NCBI GenBank assembly: GCA_020635355.1
Contig: JACJZW010000012.1
Coordinates: 41,914-105,913, forward strand
DNA from: Flavobacteriales bacterium
Lineage (GTDB): Bacteria > Bacteroidota > Bacteroidia > NS11-12g > UBA9320
DNA: 64,000 nt
Direction of reading: 5' to 3'
Shown: one piece after another, positions 17,691 to 26,036 of the stretch
Layout: every line of letters starts with the position of its first letter
How positions within the stretch are numbered: position 1 is the stretch's first letter
Notes under the pieces: model-generated
Told to the model about the DNA's origin: nothing
The model's database searches: none
Seen by the model: the letters and a program-made list of their open reading frames with translations, nothing else
Translations under genes and position numbers: made by a program

Positions 17691-17782
17691 GGTTATCAGT
17701 AGTCCGAAGTACGTGATTTCAAGTCAGATTTTCACGCTAGCGTACGTGTCCCTATGGCTTTGTGCTTGAACGTATAGGACAT

Positions 17783-17816
17783 AAAAAAGCCTGCCATCCA
17801 AGAGGAAGGCAGGCTT
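17783..17816 (-). terminator. Rho-independent terminator for sod
   Basis: On the minus strand AAGCCTGCC and GGCAGGCTT form a 9-base stem followed by a T run, about 20 bases after the sod stop. The arms also read well from the other side, but the T run favours minus-strand use. Confidence 0.8.
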
Positions 17817-17837
17817 GGTTAAGTTAATTTCTGACGG

Positions 17838-18437
17838 TTATTTGGCAGCGGCCAATCGGCGTGCAACTTCATCCCAGTTTACGACATTCCAGAATGCGGA
17901 AATGTAATCGGGGCGACGATTCTGATAGTTCAGGTAATACGCGTGCTCCCATACATCCAGTCCGAGGATGGGAGTGCCCTTGCAGCCAGCACCCATGATC
18001 GGGTTGTCCTGGTTTGCTGTAGAGCATACACACAGTTTTCCATCGCACCAGCACAACCAGGCCCATCCGGATCCGAATTGAGTAGCTGCGGCGTTTGAAA
18101 AGGCTTCTTTAAAGGCGTCAAAACTTCCAAAGGCCGAGTTAATTTCATTGGCCAGATCACCTGTTGGTGCTCCGCCACCGTTTGGTGACATGATGGTCCA
18201 GAACAACGAGTGGTTATAGTGCCCACCGCCATTATTTCGAACGGCACCATTGTCGTGATGGTTGCGTAAAAGGTCTTCCAATGACTTGCCTTCCATATCG
18301 GTTCCTTCAACCGCAGCATTCAATTTTGCTACGTAACCGGCATGGTGTTTTCCATGATGAATCTCCATGGTACGGGCATCAATATTTGGTTCAAGTGCGT
18401 TGTGCGCATAGGGAAGCGCAGGTAGTTCAAATGACAT
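17838..18437 (-). CDS. Superoxide dismutase, Fe/Mn family
   Basis: Converts superoxide to oxygen and hydrogen peroxide. The 199-residue protein begins FELPALPYAHNALEP and has the four metal ligands at His27 (MEIHHGKHH), His76 (GGHYNHSLFW), Asp161 and His165 (DVWEHAYYLNY). The SGWAWLCW segment and AATQFGSGWA fit Fe- or cambialistic enzymes; metal identity cannot be settled by eye. No signal peptide, so cytoplasmic. A consensus TAAATTTG box lies just upstream and a terminator downstream, so it is monocistronic. Confidence 0.96.
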   Translation of the reverse strand: MSFELPALPYAHNALEPNIDARTMEIHHGKHHAGYVAKLNAAVEGTDMEGKSLEDLLRNHHDNGAVRNNGGGHYNHSLFWTIMSPNGGGAPTGDLANEINSAFGSFDAFKEAFSNAAATQFGSGWAWLCWCDGKLCVCSTANQDNPIMGAGCKGTPILGLDVWEHAYYLNYQNRRPDYISAFWNVVNWDEVARRLAAAK

Positions 18438-18457
18438 AGTGTTTTGTTTTAAGTTGA

Positions 18458-18465
18458 CAAATTTA
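18458..18465 (-). promoter_or_regulatory. Candidate -7 element of the sod promoter
   Basis: On the minus strand the octamer TAAATTTG matches the Bacteroidota -7 consensus TAnnTTTG exactly, about 20 bases before the sod ATG. I do not see a clear TTG at the usual distance upstream. Confidence 0.45.
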
Positions 18466-18540
18466 GGTTAGAAAAGTGCTTTTCATACCTTACACTTAAC
18501 TTGCCCTATTGTTTGAAAATAGTGTATTATCATTTGTTAT

Positions 18541-19122
18541 ATGGATATCGATAACATCATTCAAGGAAGGCGATCCAGCTTTCCTGCCCAGTATTCGGGC
18601 GATAAAATCCCTGAGCGTGTGGTGCTCCATCTGCTTGAAAATGCCAATTGGGCCCCCACCCATTATCATACAGAACCATGGCGATTTAAAGTTTTTGCCG
18701 ATGGCGGACTGAATAGGCTTATGGATGCCTTGGCCGCTATTTACAAAGAGCGGACCCCTGAAGAGGCCTTCTCACAGGCAAAATTTGAAAAATATACCGA
18801 TCGCAAATCGAAGGTTTCACACGCCATAGTTATTGTGATGAAGAAAAGTCTCCGTCCGGATCTTCCGGAAGTGGAGGAAGTGTGTGCCACAGCTTGTGCC
18901 GTTCAGAACATGTGGCTAACCCTTGCCAACTACCCTCAATACGGAGGGTATTGGAGCACCGGTCATTTGGTCTATACCGATGAGTTTCGCGAGTTCCTGC
19001 ATCTGGAGGAAGACGAGATGTGTCTGGGAATTTTTTATTTGGGAAGTCTCCGTGAAGATGCTCGCGAAATTCCGGGTAGGCGCGGAGATTGGAACGAAAA
19101 GGTAAGCTTTCAGTACAACTGA
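18541..19122 (+). CDS. Nitroreductase family protein
   Basis: A 193-residue FMN-binding fold. The opening NIIQGRRSSFPAQYSGDKIPERVV and LLENANWAPTHYHTEPWRF are the classical first FMN-contact segments of nitroreductases, and EVCATACAVQNMWLTLANY is the helix with the dimer and flavin contacts. The later segment EDEMCLGIFYLGSL fits the C-terminal FMN loop. The natural substrate is unknown; relatives reduce nitroaromatics, quinones or flavins with NAD(P)H. It is followed one base later by the ion-channel gene, then dtd, forming a compact operon. Confidence 0.88.
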   Translation: MDIDNIIQGRRSSFPAQYSGDKIPERVVLHLLENANWAPTHYHTEPWRFKVFADGGLNRLMDALAAIYKERTPEEAFSQAKFEKYTDRKSKVSHAIVIVMKKSLRPDLPEVEEVCATACAVQNMWLTLANYPQYGGYWSTGHLVYTDEFREFLHLEEDEMCLGIFYLGSLREDAREIPGRRGDWNEKVSFQYN

Positions 19123-19123
19123 T

Positions 19124-19471
19124 ATGAGTCAACTGAATCGATTTTTAGAGCACACGATCTTCTTCAAAACCATTTTGTCCTTTCTGAAGGATCGGGAATA
19201 CCGGGGGTTGATCTACATCACGTTGTTTGTATTGGTGGCCGGCACCATTGTCTATCACTATATGGAAGGATGGAGATGGATTGATGCACTTTACTTTTGT
19301 GTCATCACGCTTACCACAGTTGGTTACGGGGATTTTTCACCTCAAACCGATGGTGGGAAGCTCTTTACCATTTTTTACATCATCGTGGGTATCGGCATCA
19401 TTTTGAGCTTTATTGATGCGCTATACACCCATTTTAATCGGCATACACTGGAACGGAGGAATAAACGATGA
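19124..19471 (+). CDS. Small two-TM potassium channel
   Basis: A 115-residue membrane protein with two transmembrane helices (about residues 28-46 and 78-100) flanking a pore loop. The potassium selectivity filter TVGYGD is at residues 65-70 in CVITLTTVGYGDFSP. This is the minimal KcsA-like pore, without an RCK, cyclic-nucleotide or other regulatory domain. The last four bases overlap dtd, whose ATG lies inside the end of this gene, giving translational coupling. The operon with nitroreductase and dtd gives no clear functional hint. Confidence 0.88.
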   Translation: MSQLNRFLEHTIFFKTILSFLKDREYRGLIYITLFVLVAGTIVYHYMEGWRWIDALYFCVITLTTVGYGDFSPQTDGGKLFTIFYIIVGIGIILSFIDALYTHFNRHTLERRNKR

Positions 19472-19920
19472 GGGCCTTAATTCAGCGCGTGAGTGCGGCG
19501 TCTGTTCGGGTGGATGGTGAGACCATAGCTTCCATTGATTCGGGCATGGTGGTACTATTGGGAATAGGGGATGAAGATGACACCACCGATCTCGATTGGT
19601 TGGTGGGTAAGGTGGCACGATTGCGAATCTTTGACGACGAGGAAGGAGTGATGAACTGGTCATTGAATCCGGAGCATCATCAAGTAATTGTGGTATCTCA
19701 GTTTACCCTGCATGCGTCTACGAAGAAGGGAAACAGACCATCCTACATTCGGGCTGCACGTCCTGAAAAGGCCCAACCAATGTACCTGGAATTTGTGCGT
19801 GCCTTGACTCATGAATCCGGTTGCACGGTTCAGATGGGCTCATTTGGAGCCAACATGCAGGTTGACTTGGTGAACAACGGACCAGTTACGATTTGGATTG
19901 ATTCGAAGAATCGGGAGTGA
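19468..19920 (+). CDS. dtd: D-aminoacyl-tRNA deacylase
   Basis: DTD hydrolyses D-amino acids wrongly attached to tRNA. The 150-residue protein begins MRALIQRVSAASVRVDGE, and has the two substrate-pocket motifs SQFTLHAST near residues 76-84 and NNGPVTIWID near the C-terminus (Gly-cisPro motif). Length and order are exactly those of bacterial DTD. It overlaps the channel gene by four bases and its 3' end overlaps the convergent waaA by 35 bases. Confidence 0.96.
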   Translation: MRALIQRVSAASVRVDGETIASIDSGMVVLLGIGDEDDTTDLDWLVGKVARLRIFDDEEGVMNWSLNPEHHQVIVVSQFTLHASTKKGNRPSYIRAARPEKAQPMYLEFVRALTHESGCTVQMGSFGANMQVDLVNNGPVTIWIDSKNRE

Positions 19921-21151
19921 TGGAGAGGGTATCCAGAATAATTTGAACGGTTTGTGCTTTCGAACCAGTTCGTTCCTGAACGTAGTTCCTCGCTTTATTA
20001 CCGGAAGATTGACGCAGAGTGGCGTCTTCTATCAAGGAAATCAATTCTTTTTGTAATTCATCCTCGTTTGAAAACACGTGAAGTGCGCCTACTTTTTTCA
20101 GTCCCATCGCCTCAGGAAAGCGCTGGATATTCGGTCCGGTGAGAATGGGCAATCCAAAGGTGGCGGCTTCCAGTATGTTGTGCAGTCCTTTGCCAAAGGC
20201 ACCACCAACCACCGCTACATCAGCCTGGGCATATAATCGAGCCAGTAAGCCAATTTGATCCACGATTAAAACAGAAGATACGGTGTCGTGATTAGCCGTC
20301 CACCTCTGAGGATCAAAGGCTTTGAACTGTTCCATTAATTGATGAATATGCGGTTCAGATACATCATGCGGAACCAATACCAGGTTGGCGCTGGAGCCCA
20401 ATGAAGCCCATATCCCGGCTAAAAATCCTTCCTCATCAGGCCAGGAACTTCCCGCAATGATGGTTGGCTTGCCGGTGATAAGTCGGCGTAGCAAATCACC
20501 ACCGGTTTCCACGGACTGGCATCGTTCCCACACCCGATCAAATCGCAGATCGGGAGCAACAGTTACATGATTATTAGGAATGCCGTTTCGATATAAGGTG
20601 TGCGCCGATTCATCATTCTGAACGGTGAAGTGATGGATGGATTTTAATGTTTTCAGGAAGATTCTCCCCAAACCGGTGAACGGCCATCTTCCGCGTGGAA
20701 ACAAGGCGTTAATCATGAGAACCGGAATGTCACGCTTCGCGCAAATTCGAATCAGGTTGAACCACAGATCATAGCGCACGAAGACTACCGCAGCAGGTTG
20801 AAGTTCATTTAAAAAGGAGGTTAGTTTACGCGTCGAGTCAAACGGTAAGTAGCATTTGGCATCTGCTAAGGAGTCAATCCGTGCATACTCATATCCGGAT
20901 GGGGAGAAAAAGCTTACCACCGTATAAAATTGATCGCGAATCCGTGGATCAGCTAAAACAGGTACGGCCATCTCATATTCACCCAGCGAGGCACAATGAA
21001 CCAACAGAGTGGGTTTATTGATTGGGCCATTTGAAAGGGGTGGCGCTGACCTTCGGCTCCGAAGAAAATGATCGAGTTTGCGGTTGAAGATGGCAGCCAC
21101 CTTCAGGAGGAAAACCCCGATGTGAATGATCAGGTTATAGACCTGCCACAT
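19886..21151 (-). CDS. waaA: 3-deoxy-D-manno-octulosonic acid (Kdo) transferase
   Basis: WaaA transfers Kdo from CMP-Kdo to lipid A precursor at the inner membrane. The 421-residue GT30 protein has an N-terminal hydrophobic anchor (YNLIIHIGVFLLKVAAIF), the acceptor-side catalytic glutamate in HCASLGEYEMAVPV, and the donor-site motifs IIAGSSWPDEEGF and VVGGAFGKGLHNILEAA. The length is normal. It lies two bases downstream of a barrel-like envelope protein gene on the same strand and may be cotranscribed with it, consistent with a shared role in outer-membrane biogenesis. Confidence 0.93.
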   Translation of the reverse strand: MWQVYNLIIHIGVFLLKVAAIFNRKLDHFLRSRRSAPPLSNGPINKPTLLVHCASLGEYEMAVPVLADPRIRDQFYTVVSFFSPSGYEYARIDSLADAKCYLPFDSTRKLTSFLNELQPAAVVFVRYDLWFNLIRICAKRDIPVLMINALFPRGRWPFTGLGRIFLKTLKSIHHFTVQNDESAHTLYRNGIPNNHVTVAPDLRFDRVWERCQSVETGGDLLRRLITGKPTIIAGSSWPDEEGFLAGIWASLGSSANLVLVPHDVSEPHIHQLMEQFKAFDPQRWTANHDTVSSVLIVDQIGLLARLYAQADVAVVGGAFGKGLHNILEAATFGLPILTGPNIQRFPEAMGLKKVGALHVFSNEDELQKELISLIEDATLRQSSGNKARNYVQERTGSKAQTVQIILDTLSITPDSSNQSKS

Positions 21152-21153
21152 AA

Positions 21154-21939
21154 TTAATCCGTGAAGTACTGCTCTTCCTCCGGGCGCTTGGTGTATATCG
21201 GAAGGGTAATTCCCACGCGTAAGCCGTTCAGAAGATCGGTTCGTTCCGTATTGTCGTGTTCCCGAATATCGAATTGTGTGGTTCGCAAGCTGGATGTAAA
21301 CGCCTGTTGAGCCATAAATCCGATGTTGAAATTGATCTGCTTTTTGGGATCCAAATGCTGATAACCAATAAACTGATTAAACATCAATCCACCTGAGAGT
21401 CGGTCGTACCCTTTTTCATAGTCTCCCGTTACCTGTGGTACCTTGGCAGTAGACGCATACACATCTATGCGGTGGTACATCGCCCCAACGCCAACCTGAA
21501 TCAATATACCTGAGTTCTTGTTGAGTTTGGAAACCGGAAAGAGGCGGCCACCTTCAATAGCCATGCAGTGAACACGCTCATTTAAGCGGATCACCGAATA
21601 CAAGCCATCCTGATCAATAATTTCACCGCTGGGACCGGTGAGCGAGTCAAAAATGTCCTGAGCGGCGGGTTGAATGTTCCGGCCGAAACCCCATGAGTAG
21701 GAACCACCGATCATCCAGCCTTTCTCAAATTTGAATTTGCAGTCGACCCCGATACCGCTGTTCCAACCAAACCGATCAGCCATATCAGCTCCCGGCACAT
21801 AAAAACCGTAGTTTACACTGATGAGATAACCCTGTTTGGCCTCGAACGGTTTCTTGACTTTTTGAGCGGATAAATCACCCGATTGAATAAAAGCGCAAAG
21901 TAGAAGAAGGAGGATTCGTTGAGTGAAATGATTTAACAT
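21154..21939 (-). CDS. Outer-membrane beta-barrel-like protein upstream of waaA
   Basis: About 261 residues from the ATG at 21939, with a signal peptide (MLNHFTQRILLLLLCAFI, cleavage near DLSAQ). The mature part shows regular amphipathic strands: YLISVNYGFYVPG, GIGVDCKFKFEKGW, GGSYSWGFGR, ILIQVGVGAMYHRIDVY, and GLRVGITLPIY. It resembles conserved Bacteroidota barrel proteins found next to waaA. The function is unknown; an envelope or LPS-related role is an inference from the two-base spacing to waaA. The upstream in-frame ATG at 21957 would lengthen the N-terminus without a better signal peptide. Confidence 0.62.
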   Translation of the reverse strand: MLNHFTQRILLLLLCAFIQSGDLSAQKVKKPFEAKQGYLISVNYGFYVPGADMADRFGWNSGIGVDCKFKFEKGWMIGGSYSWGFGRNIQPAAQDIFDSLTGPSGEIIDQDGLYSVIRLNERVHCMAIEGGRLFPVSKLNKNSGILIQVGVGAMYHRIDVYASTAKVPQVTGDYEKGYDRLSGGLMFNQFIGYQHLDPKKQINFNIGFMAQQAFTSSLRTTQFDIREHDNTERTDLLNGLRVGITLPIYTKRPEEEQYFTD

Positions 21940-21993
21940 AATAAAAACGTACGGCAAATAACGCCCATAGCGATGATACGGTAAAGTTTTGAT

Positions 21994-22001
21994 TAAGTTT
22001 G
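21994..22001 (+). promoter_or_regulatory. Candidate -7 element for the nucleotide-sugar operon
   Basis: TAAGTTTG matches the Bacteroidota TAnnTTTG consensus and ends 21 bases before the ATG of the DegT aminotransferase gene at 22023. The upstream TTG element is not clear. Confidence 0.4.
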
Positions 22002-22022
22002 CAGCCCAATAAGGATACCCAG

Positions 22023-23141
22023 ATGAAGATTCAAATGGTCGACCTTCATGGTCAGTACCTTAAAATCAAAAAAGATGTTGATCAGGCCATTCAAGGGGTT
22101 ATTGACTCAACAGCTTTCATCAATGGGGGAGAGGTCAAGGAATTTGCTCAGGAACTGGCCGAATATCTCAACGTAAAACATGTGATTCCTTGTGCCAATG
22201 GCACAGATGCGCTTCAGGTAGCCTTCATGGCTCTGGGGCTGAAACCCGGTGACGAAGTCATTGTTCCGGTGTTTACCTATGTGGCTACGGCTGAGGTCAT
22301 TGCTTTATTGGGATTGAAGCCGGTTATGGTAGACGTTCACCCGGATACCTTTAACATTGATGTAGACCAGGCACGATCAAAAATTTCGGCAAATACGAAG
22401 GCGATTGTTCCGGTGCATTTATTTGGGCAATGTGCCGATATGGATGCCGTGATGGAGCTGGCCAATGAGTTCAACCTTTTTGTGGTTGAAGATACCGCTC
22501 AAGCCATTGGAAGTGTCTATACGTCGAAGGACGGAAGTACAACCAGTGCCGGTTGCATCGGACATTTTGGAACGACGTCGTTTTTCCCGTCTAAAAATTT
22601 AGGTTGTTTTGGGGATGGCGGCGCCATCTTTACCAATGACAGTGACCTGGCCGAGCAGGCCCGGGTGATCTGCAACCACGGACAACGCATAAAATATCAC
22701 CACAGCATTATCGGGGTTAACTCCCGTTTGGATACCCTTCAGGCAGCCATCCTTCGGGTAAAGCTTCGCCATTTGGATAGCTATTGTGCCGCTCGTCAGG
22801 AACTGGCTGCTTTTTACGATGAAGCATTGAAAAATGATGATCGGTTTGCCACTCCCGTTCGAAGTGCTCAATCCACCCACGTTTTTCATCAATACACGAT
22901 GAAGTTGCGGGAAGATATCAATCGGGCTGAACTTCAGGAATACCTACGCCAAAACGGTGTGCCGTCCATGGTGTACTATCCGGTGCCACTCAATGAGCAG
23001 GAAGCTTTTGCCAGTGATGGGAATTATCCGGTGAGTAAGAACTTATGTGAACGGGTGCTGTCCATTCCCATGAGTACTGAAGTGACTCCGGAACAACGGA
23101 ATTATATTGTAGAAACTCTAACCAATTTTATACAGTCTTAA
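22023..23141 (+). CDS. DegT/DnrJ/EryC1/StrS sugar aminotransferase (WbpE-like)
   Basis: A 372-residue PLP enzyme that aminates a keto-sugar nucleotide. The ATG at 22023 opens KIQMVDLHGQYLKIKKDVD. ANGTDALQVAFMALG binds the cofactor phosphate, VVEDTAQAIGS contains the PLP-contacting Asp, and the Schiff-base Lys191 is in SFFPSKNLGCFGDGG. Members with this opening act on UDP-3-keto sugars in surface polysaccharide or O-antigen pathways, paired with a WbpD-type acetyltransferase, and such a protein is three genes downstream. The WbpB-type oxidoreductase needed to make the 3-keto substrate is not here. One base separates it from ugd. Confidence 0.88.
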   Translation: MKIQMVDLHGQYLKIKKDVDQAIQGVIDSTAFINGGEVKEFAQELAEYLNVKHVIPCANGTDALQVAFMALGLKPGDEVIVPVFTYVATAEVIALLGLKPVMVDVHPDTFNIDVDQARSKISANTKAIVPVHLFGQCADMDAVMELANEFNLFVVEDTAQAIGSVYTSKDGSTTSAGCIGHFGTTSFFPSKNLGCFGDGGAIFTNDSDLAEQARVICNHGQRIKYHHSIIGVNSRLDTLQAAILRVKLRHLDSYCAARQELAAFYDEALKNDDRFATPVRSAQSTHVFHQYTMKLREDINRAELQEYLRQNGVPSMVYYPVPLNEQEAFASDGNYPVSKNLCERVLSIPMSTEVTPEQRNYIVETLTNFIQS

Positions 23142-23142
23142 C

Positions 23143-24456
23143 ATGAAAATTGCAGTAATCGGTACAGGATACGTCGGACTTGTTTCCGGAACTTGTTTTG
23201 CTGAAACCGGAAACCATGTAACCTGCGTTGATATTGACGAGCGCAAGGTTAACTCCCTGCGCAACGGCAAGATCACCATTTATGAGCCGGGTCTTGAAAA
23301 ACTTTTTGAGCGTAACCTGAAAGAAGGCCGACTTCACTTTACTACTAAAATTGAAGACGTTATCGATGATGTAAGCATCATATTTCTGGCCCTTCCAACC
23401 CCTCCGGGTGAAGATGGTTCAGCCGACCTTTCCTACGTATTGGGTGTAGCCGATCACCTGGGTAAGATCATGAAAGATTATAAGGTGCTGGTGGACAAAA
23501 GCACCGTTCCTGTGGGAACGGCAGATAAGGTTCACGCAGCCGTTGCCGCCAATTACAAAGGTGATTTCGACGTAGTTTCCAATCCTGAATTCTTGCGTGA
23601 AGGGGTGGCCGTAGACGACTTTATGAAGCCGGATCGGGTAGTGGTTGGATGCAGCTCTGAGCGCGCTGAAAAGCTGATGACCGAGTTGTATGCTCCTTTT
23701 GTACGCCAGGGTAATCCAGTAATCTTCATGGATGAGAAATCGGCTGAGCTTACCAAGTATGCCGCCAACAGTTTCCTCGCAACCAAGATTACCTTCATGA
23801 ACGAGATCGCTCGGGTATGTGAATTGGTGGGAGCTGATGTAGACAAGGTCCGCAAGGGTATTGGTACCGACACTCGTATCGGAAACCGATTCCTGTTCCC
23901 GGGAATTGGCTATGGTGGATCATGTTTTCCTAAGGATGTAAAGGCCTTGGTAAAAAGTTCATCGGAGGTAAACTACGATTTCCAGATTCTCAACGCGGTT
24001 GAGAAAGTGAATGAAGAGCAAAAAACCTACCTTATTCCTAAAATCAAAGCCTACTTCAACGGTGATGTTTCCGGTAAGCATTTTGCGATCTGGGGACTTT
24101 CCTTTAAGCCGAATACGGATGATATCCGCGAAGCACCTGCCTTGTATCTAATTGATGAATTGGTAGCTTCTGGTGCCACGGTAACCACGTTTGACCCGGA
24201 AGCCATGGAGAACGTTAAAGGGGTTATCGGCAATAAAGTTGCCTATGCAGAAACCATGTACGACGCTTTGGATGGCGCAGATGCCTTGATCATTGCCACT
24301 GAATGGGCCGAGTTCCGAAATCCAAATTTTGATCGGATTGGTGACGCATTGAAGTCAAAAATTATTTTTGATGGTCGAAATGTCTTTGGAAGTGAAAAGA
24401 TGAAGGAATTGGGCTACATCTACTTCTCCATCGGCCGACAACCGATTACAGCATGA
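23143..24456 (+). CDS. UDP-glucose 6-dehydrogenase
   Basis: Oxidises UDP-glucose to UDP-glucuronate with two NAD+. The 437-residue protein opens with the Rossmann motif IGTGYVGLVSGTCFA, has DKSTVPVGTAD and NPEFLREGVAVDDF, and carries the catalytic Cys261 in GIGYGGSCFPKD. The C-terminal domain shows WGLSFKPNTDDIREAP. The product feeds the UDP-glucuronate decarboxylase encoded next, with a 4-base overlap, so the pair makes UDP-xylose. All five genes from 22023 to 27045 are tightly packed and are probably one operon. Confidence 0.95.
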   Translation: MKIAVIGTGYVGLVSGTCFAETGNHVTCVDIDERKVNSLRNGKITIYEPGLEKLFERNLKEGRLHFTTKIEDVIDDVSIIFLALPTPPGEDGSADLSYVLGVADHLGKIMKDYKVLVDKSTVPVGTADKVHAAVAANYKGDFDVVSNPEFLREGVAVDDFMKPDRVVVGCSSERAEKLMTELYAPFVRQGNPVIFMDEKSAELTKYAANSFLATKITFMNEIARVCELVGADVDKVRKGIGTDTRIGNRFLFPGIGYGGSCFPKDVKALVKSSSEVNYDFQILNAVEKVNEEQKTYLIPKIKAYFNGDVSGKHFAIWGLSFKPNTDDIREAPALYLIDELVASGATVTTFDPEAMENVKGVIGNKVAYAETMYDALDGADALIIATEWAEFRNPNFDRIGDALKSKIIFDGRNVFGSEKMKELGYIYFSIGRQPITA

Positions 24457-25433
24457 CCAGAAAACGCATTCTCATTACCGGCGCAGCCGGGTTTTTAGGA
24501 TCACATTTGTGTGATCGATTCATTAAGGAAGGGTATCACGTAATTGGGATGGACAATCTCATTACGGGTGACATGAAGAACATCGAGCACCTTATGCCGC
24601 TCGAACATTTCGACTTTTATCACCACGACGTTTCCAGATACATTCACATCCCGGGAGAGCTGCATTACATTTTACACTTTGCTTCTCCTGCGAGTCCGAT
24701 CGATTACCTAAAAATTCCTATTCCTACCCTGAAGGTAGGTTCGTTGGGAACACATAATTGTTTGGGATTGGCACTGGCTAAAGGCGCACGTATGTTAATT
24801 GCTTCCACATCGGAAGTTTACGGTGATCCGGTGGTACATCCTCAGAATGAAGATTATTGGGGTAACGTTAATCCGGTTGGTCCTCGCGGTGTGTATGATG
24901 AAGCCAAGCGTTTCCAGGAAGCCATGACCATGGCATACCACACCTTTCATGGCGTAGAAACCCGCATTGTACGCATCTTCAACACCTATGGTCCACGGAT
25001 GCGACTGAATGATGGACGGGCATTGCCGGCTTTCATTGGTCAAGCATTGCGAGGAGAAGATATTACCGTTTTTGGCGATGGCAGCCAAACGCGTTCCTTC
25101 TGTTATGTAGATGATTTGATCGAGGGAATCTACCGGTTGTTGATGAGCGATTATGCGCAGCCTGTGAACATTGGTAACCCGGATGAGATCTCCATTCTTG
25201 ACTTTGCAAAGGAAATCATCTCCCTTACCGGTACGGATCAAAAGATCGTGTTCAAGCCGTTGCCTAAGGATGATCCGAAGCAACGCAAACCGGATATTAC
25301 CCGGGCGAAGGAAATTCTCGGTTGGGAACCCACGGTAGACCGACAGGAAGGATTGAAAAAGACGTATGCCTATTTCAAGAGTCTTCCGGAAGAGGATCTG
25401 TACAAATACGCCCATCCACGGGACTTTAAGTAA
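24453..25433 (+). CDS. UDP-glucuronate decarboxylase (UDP-xylose synthase)
   Basis: Converts UDP-glucuronate to UDP-xylose using bound NAD+. The 326-residue extended SDR protein begins RILITGAAGFLGSHLCDRF, has HFASPASPIDYLKIPI, STSEVYGDP, the catalytic pair in GVYDEAKRFQEA (Tyr-x3-Lys) and IVRIFNTYGPRM. This set is typical of the UXS/RmlB-like decarboxylase branch. The ATG overlaps the ugd stop by four bases. Xylose-containing surface glycans or T9SS-linked polysaccharides are possible sinks, but no glycosyltransferase is in the window to show it. Confidence 0.93.
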   Translation: MTRKRILITGAAGFLGSHLCDRFIKEGYHVIGMDNLITGDMKNIEHLMPLEHFDFYHHDVSRYIHIPGELHYILHFASPASPIDYLKIPIPTLKVGSLGTHNCLGLALAKGARMLIASTSEVYGDPVVHPQNEDYWGNVNPVGPRGVYDEAKRFQEAMTMAYHTFHGVETRIVRIFNTYGPRMRLNDGRALPAFIGQALRGEDITVFGDGSQTRSFCYVDDLIEGIYRLLMSDYAQPVNIGNPDEISILDFAKEIISLTGTDQKIVFKPLPKDDPKQRKPDITRAKEILGWEPTVDRQEGLKKTYAYFKSLPEEDLYKYAHPRDFK

Positions 25434-25448
25434 TCAAGACCAACTGTC

Positions 25449-26036
25449 ATGAATACGGAACAATCATATTTTGCACATGAGACGGCCGTTATTGATGACG
25501 GTTGTACCATTGGTGCCGGAACCAAAATTTGGCACTTCTCTCATGTGATGTCAAACTGTGTTCTTGGAGAAGGATGTAACATCGGTCAGAACGTAGTTAT
25601 ATCTCCCGAAGTAGTTTTGGGAAACAACGTCAAGGTACAGAACAACGTAAGTATTTATACCGGGGTAATCTGTGAAGACGATGTTTTCCTGGGCCCCAGT
25701 ATGGTATTTACCAATGTTATTAACCCAAGAAGTGCGATAAATCGTCGAGGTCAATATTCCCGAACCACGGTAAAAAAGGGAGCCAGCATTGGTGCAAACG
25801 CCACCATTGTGTGCGGCAATGATTTGGGGGAGTACTGCTTCATTGGAGCTGGAAGTGTCGTGACCAAAGAGGTTTTGCCATTTGCGTTGATCGTGGGTAA
25901 TCCGGGCAAACAAATTGGCTGGATGAGTATCTACGGGCATCGACTGGAATTTGATGCCAACGGCTTGGCGACGTGTCCTGAAGGTGGTGAGCACTATTGT
26001 TTGGCAAATGGGAGAGTAACGCTGGTCAATGAGTGA
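25449..26036 (+). CDS. Left-handed beta-helix acyltransferase (WbpD-like)
   Basis: A 195-residue hexapeptide-repeat acetyltransferase. Repeats of the I-G-x4 type run through most of the chain (VIDDGCTIGAGTKIWHFSHV, NCVLGEGCNIGQNVVI, NNVKVQNNVSIYTGV, KKGASIGANATIVCG) and the active-site region includes YCFIGAGSVVTKEV. FVNVINPRSAI-like segments and the whole layout match N-acetyltransferases acting on UDP-3-amino-2,3-dideoxy sugars (WbpD). It probably acetylates the amine installed by the aminotransferase of the same operon. The exact sugar is an inference. It overlaps galE by eight bases. Confidence 0.85.
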   Translation: MNTEQSYFAHETAVIDDGCTIGAGTKIWHFSHVMSNCVLGEGCNIGQNVVISPEVVLGNNVKVQNNVSIYTGVICEDDVFLGPSMVFTNVINPRSAINRRGQYSRTTVKKGASIGANATIVCGNDLGEYCFIGAGSVVTKEVLPFALIVGNPGKQIGWMSIYGHRLEFDANGLATCPEGGEHYCLANGRVTLVNE